Assembly: GCA_905201895.1 (NCBI GenBank)
Contig: CAJKPX010000029.1
Span: 1-23,324 of the forward strand
Direction: 5' to 3'
Source: an uncultured Eubacteriales bacterium
GTDB lineage: Bacteria > Bacillota > Clostridia > Oscillospirales > CAG-272
DNA length: 23,324 nucleotides
Position 1 is the stretch's first letter. Each line of letters opens with the position of its first letter. The position numbers and the translations under genes are program-made. This document shows, in pieces, positions 21,077 through 23,324 of this stretch. The notes beneath the pieces were generated by a model. It saw only the letters and a list, made by a program, of their open reading frames with translations. It was not told the DNA's origin and did no database searches.

Positions 21077-22159
21077 ATGACCATTCAAAAAACAGGCGAG
21101 GACTCCTACTTTGCCGCCTCCAACAGCGCCGATGGCTTTCACAGCTACTACGCGGAATGCTTTGATGCGCGGCGCATTGAGCGCGTCTACGCCATCAAGG
21201 GTGGTCCGGGGACCGGAAAAAGCCGCTTTTTGCGTGACGTTGCGCGTGCCGCAGAGGGGGAGGGCTGGCAGAGTGAATATATCTACTGCTCCTCCGATCC
21301 CACCTCGCTCGACGGCGTGATCCTGACGGGACCCATTCATACCGTTGCTCTGCTCGACGCCACCGCGCCGCACGTTTATGAGCCGCGTCTGCCGGGGGCA
21401 CGTGAGGAGATCGTCAACCTCGGTGCCTTTTGGGATGCCGATCGGCTCGGCAAACGGTGCGAGGAGATTGAACTGCTTGGACGGCGTAAAAGTGAGGCGT
21501 ATCGTCGTGCCTACCGTTATCTTGCAGGGGCGGGAGCAATGTCTCGCACACATGACGAGGTGGTTGCACCCTATATCCGCCGTCTCGCGATTGAGACGTT
21601 TGCCGAGCGCCTCATGCGTGAAATCCCGAGAGGGGAGGGCTACCGCATGCAACCGGCGCTGATCGGTTCGATCGGAATGCTCGGTGAGGTGCGGCTTGAC
21701 GGATATTTTGCAAGAGCCGAAACGCTCTATCTGCTCGACGATTGTCACGGTGCAGCACAGTATCTGCTCGACGCGATCGGACGGCGTGCGGTGGAGCGCG
21801 GTCTTTCGGTTCGGCTGTCTCACGATCCGCTTGAGCCCACACGCCTTGACGGTATCTTTTTGTGTGAGAGCAAAACGGCGTTTGCGGTGGCAGAGCCCGA
21901 CGAATGCCCTTATCCCAACCGCAGGCTTTCGATGCGTCGTTTCGTGCAAACGGCGGCAATGAAGCCGATCCGAGGGGCGGCGGTTTACGCCGAGCGGATG
22001 CGCCGCGCCATGCTCGGCGGTGCAATCGAGGAGATGGATCGTGTGCGTGAGGTGCATTTTGCGCTGGAGAAGATCTACATGGATGTGATGGATTTTGAAG
22101 CAAAGGAACGCTTCACAAAAGATTTTTCCGCGCGTCTCTTGGACTTGAAAAAAACGTAA
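21077..22159 (+). CDS. P-loop ATPase of unknown function (PRK06851-like)
   Basis: A 360-residue protein with Walker A GGPGTGKS at residues 42-49 (YAIKGGPGTGKSRFLRD). It resembles a family of Firmicutes ATPases without a fixed role (length about 360, second half with RAETLYLLDDCHG and RRFVQTAAMKP). I see no transmembrane or DNA-binding segment. It is divergent from spoIIIAA and carries a SigE-like promoter candidate, so a sporulation link is possible but unproven. Start: ATG 21077 has GGGAG at 21063-21067; a GTG two codons upstream is too close to it. The last bases contain the -35 box of the next gene's promoter. Confidence 0.85.
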   Translation: MTIQKTGEDSYFAASNSADGFHSYYAECFDARRIERVYAIKGGPGTGKSRFLRDVARAAEGEGWQSEYIYCSSDPTSLDGVILTGPIHTVALLDATAPHVYEPRLPGAREEIVNLGAFWDADRLGKRCEEIELLGRRKSEAYRRAYRYLAGAGAMSRTHDEVVAPYIRRLAIETFAERLMREIPRGEGYRMQPALIGSIGMLGEVRLDGYFARAETLYLLDDCHGAAQYLLDAIGRRAVERGLSVRLSHDPLEPTRLDGIFLCESKTAFAVAEPDECPYPNRRLSMRRFVQTAAMKPIRGAAVYAERMRRAMLGGAIEEMDRVREVHFALEKIYMDVMDFEAKERFTKDFSARLLDLKKT

Positions 22160-22173
22160 AAGCATGATATAAT
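22145..22173 (+). promoter_or_regulatory. SigA promoter of the radical SAM gene
   Basis: TTGAAA (22145-22150), a 17-bp spacer and TATAAT (22168-22173). The -35 lies in the last codons of the upstream ATPase gene. Confidence 0.85.
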
Positions 22174-22193
22174 AGTATTGTTGAAAGAAAAAA

Positions 22194-22228
22194 GACCGCA
22201 ATGGGGGCGAAGTTGTCCTTTTGCGGTC
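22194..22228 (+). promoter_or_regulatory. Stem-loop in the leader of the radical SAM gene
   Basis: GACCGCAA (22194-22201) / TTGCGGTC (22221-22228), a perfect 8-bp stem with a 19-nt loop. There is no T-tract after it; the ribosome site AGGAGG (about 22238-22243) follows. It could terminate the upstream gene poorly or act as a 5'-UTR control or stability element. Confidence 0.5.
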
Positions 22229-22249
22229 GGATCAGAAAGGAGGGGCGAG

Positions 22250-23324
22250 ATGAAGGTTGTACTCTTTGCGCTCAACGGCTCGTGGGTGCACAGCAATCTG
22301 GCGATTCGATGCCTGCGGCAGCCGCTGGAGCGAGAGGGCTTTGAGGTTGCGTTGGTCGAGCATAGCCTACGCGATCGGAGTGCACACGTGCTTGAGGCGC
22401 TTTGGCGTGAGCATGCCGATATTTACGGATTTTCCTGCTATATCTGGAACCTGACCGAAATGCTCACGCTTGCCGAGTCACTTCATTCTATATTGCCCGA
22501 GGCACGCATCGTTCTGGGGGGACCCGAGGTTTCCTATGCAACCGAACGCTTCGACGGCATGCATTTTATCGACGCAATCGTTTGCGGAGAGGGCGAGGAG
22601 GCGATGACGGCACTCTGCCGCACGATTCGCGACCGACAGTCCTTTTCTCGGGTGATTGATGGAAAGTCGACAGACATGACCCAGCACGGGGGCATGCTCT
22701 ACCGCGAGGGTGAGACGGGCGGCGGCATTCTCTACTACGAATCCTCGCGCGGCTGTCCGTTTTCTTGCGCCTATTGCCTTTCCTCTGCCACTCACGGTGT
22801 ACGCTGTCGGAGCGTGGAGGAAACGCTTGCTGACATGGAACGCTTCGAGCGGCTCCACGGCACGTGCAAAGTAATCAAATTCGTTGACCGCACCTTCAAC
22901 GCAAGCGTCAAGCGCGCCAACGCGATCTGGCGAGCCCTGCTCGATGAGCGCTACACCAAATGCTATCATTTCGAGGTCTGCGCCTCTCTGCTCGACGAGG
23001 AAAGCATGGAAATTCTCGCCGCCTTTCCAAAGGGGAAAATTCAGCTCGAATTCGGGCTGCAGAGCACCCATCCCGAAACGCTTGCCGCCGTGTCGCGCCA
23101 TATCAAGCCCGAGGCGGTGATCAGCGCCGTCCGACGGGTGCACGAAATGGGGAATATCCACGTGCATCTCGACCTGATTGCAGGGTTGCCCTACGAGAGC
23201 TACGCGCGCTTTGCCAAGTCCTTCGACGATGCCTACGGCTCGTGTGACCTACTCCAGCTCGGCTTTCTCAAGCTGCTTCACGGCACCGAGCTGCGTGCAC
23301 GCGCCGAGGAATACGGCTACCGCG
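22250..23324 (+). CDS. B12-binding-domain radical SAM protein (3' truncated)
   Basis: At least 358 residues are visible; the frame is open to the window edge. The N-terminus MKVVLFALNGSWVHSNLAI and the region RIVLGGPEVSYATERF ... VCGEGEEA are those of the cobalamin-binding Rossmann domain found before radical SAM domains. The radical SAM signature is RGCPFSCAYC with C169, C173 and C176 (CX3CX2C, ligands of the 4Fe-4S cluster). Later features are KFVDRTFNAS, LEFGLQSTHPET and LIAGLPYE, normal for this superfamily. The reaction (methyl transfer or other) is not known. DUF4080-type family members look alike and usually continue with a further domain that is not in view here. ATG 22250 is preceded by AGGAGG. 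Confidence 0.9.
   Translation, partial: MKVVLFALNGSWVHSNLAIRCLRQPLEREGFEVALVEHSLRDRSAHVLEALWREHADIYGFSCYIWNLTEMLTLAESLHSILPEARIVLGGPEVSYATERFDGMHFIDAIVCGEGEEAMTALCRTIRDRQSFSRVIDGKSTDMTQHGGMLYREGETGGGILYYESSRGCPFSCAYCLSSATHGVRCRSVEETLADMERFERLHGTCKVIKFVDRTFNASVKRANAIWRALLDERYTKCYHFEVCASLLDEESMEILAAFPKGKIQLEFGLQSTHPETLAAVSRHIKPEAVISAVRRVHEMGNIHVHLDLIAGLPYESYARFAKSFDDAYGSCDLLQLGFLKLLHGTELRARAEEYGYR

Noticed and set aside
20891..22201. 436-codon minus-strand open frame
   Set aside because: Antisense to the P-loop ATPase, which has a proper Walker A, start and ribosome site; the C-terminal part would also overlap spoIIIAA.

Overview
The window looks like chromosomal DNA of an anaerobic, spore-forming, probably gut-dwelling member of the Clostridia. 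It carries a complete spoIIIAA-AH sporulation operon, a clostridial-type feoA-feoB-Cys-rich iron-uptake locus, collagen-repeat and glycan-degradation genes, strong AGGAGG ribosome sites and many textbook SigA promoters. No transposase, integrase, CRISPR array, tRNA or rRNA was seen. A species cannot be named from the sequence.

Layout. (1) 3-641: the 3' end of a collagen-like surface protein. (2) 902-4718 (+): a three-gene carbohydrate operon (GH110-like beta-helix, GH43-like enzyme with a C-terminal discoidin-like domain, alpha/beta hydrolase) behind a strong promoter. (3) 4767-5621 (+): a pnuC-family vitamin transporter gene with a long leader that ends in a conditional-looking terminator. 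(4) 5694-8660 (-): two further beta-helix carbohydrate proteins, each with its own SigA promoter. None of these beta-helix or GH proteins has a visible signal peptide, so they probably act on oligosaccharides already inside the cell. (5) 8757-11714 (-): MFS transporter, TPR protein and DUF4037 nucleotidyltransferase-like protein in one operon. (6) 11880-12314 (+): a small helical-bundle protein. (7) 12315-13155: a protein-free stretch. It holds a minus-strand transcription unit of about 560 nt with promoter, terminator and internal RNA structure, and a plus-strand candidate small RNA that shares a bidirectional terminator with the feo operon. (8) 13156-15762 (-): feoA, feoB and the Cys-rich FeoB-associated protein, with two identical-architecture palindromes that look like metal-repressor sites. 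(9) 16007-20966 (-): spoIIIAH back to spoIIIAA, with a good SigE-like promoter directly before spoIIIAH. (10) 21077-22159 (+): a P-loop ATPase divergent from spoIIIAA. (11) 22250 to the end (+): a B12-binding radical SAM protein, cut by the window edge.

The best candidates for something undescribed are the ~560-nt structured RNA locus at 12365-12930, the leader RNA of pnuC (4801-4921), and the ~75-nt RNA at 13074-13147. The protein genes mostly belong to recognised families. All coordinates, motifs and pairings were read by eye. No database or folding program was run.
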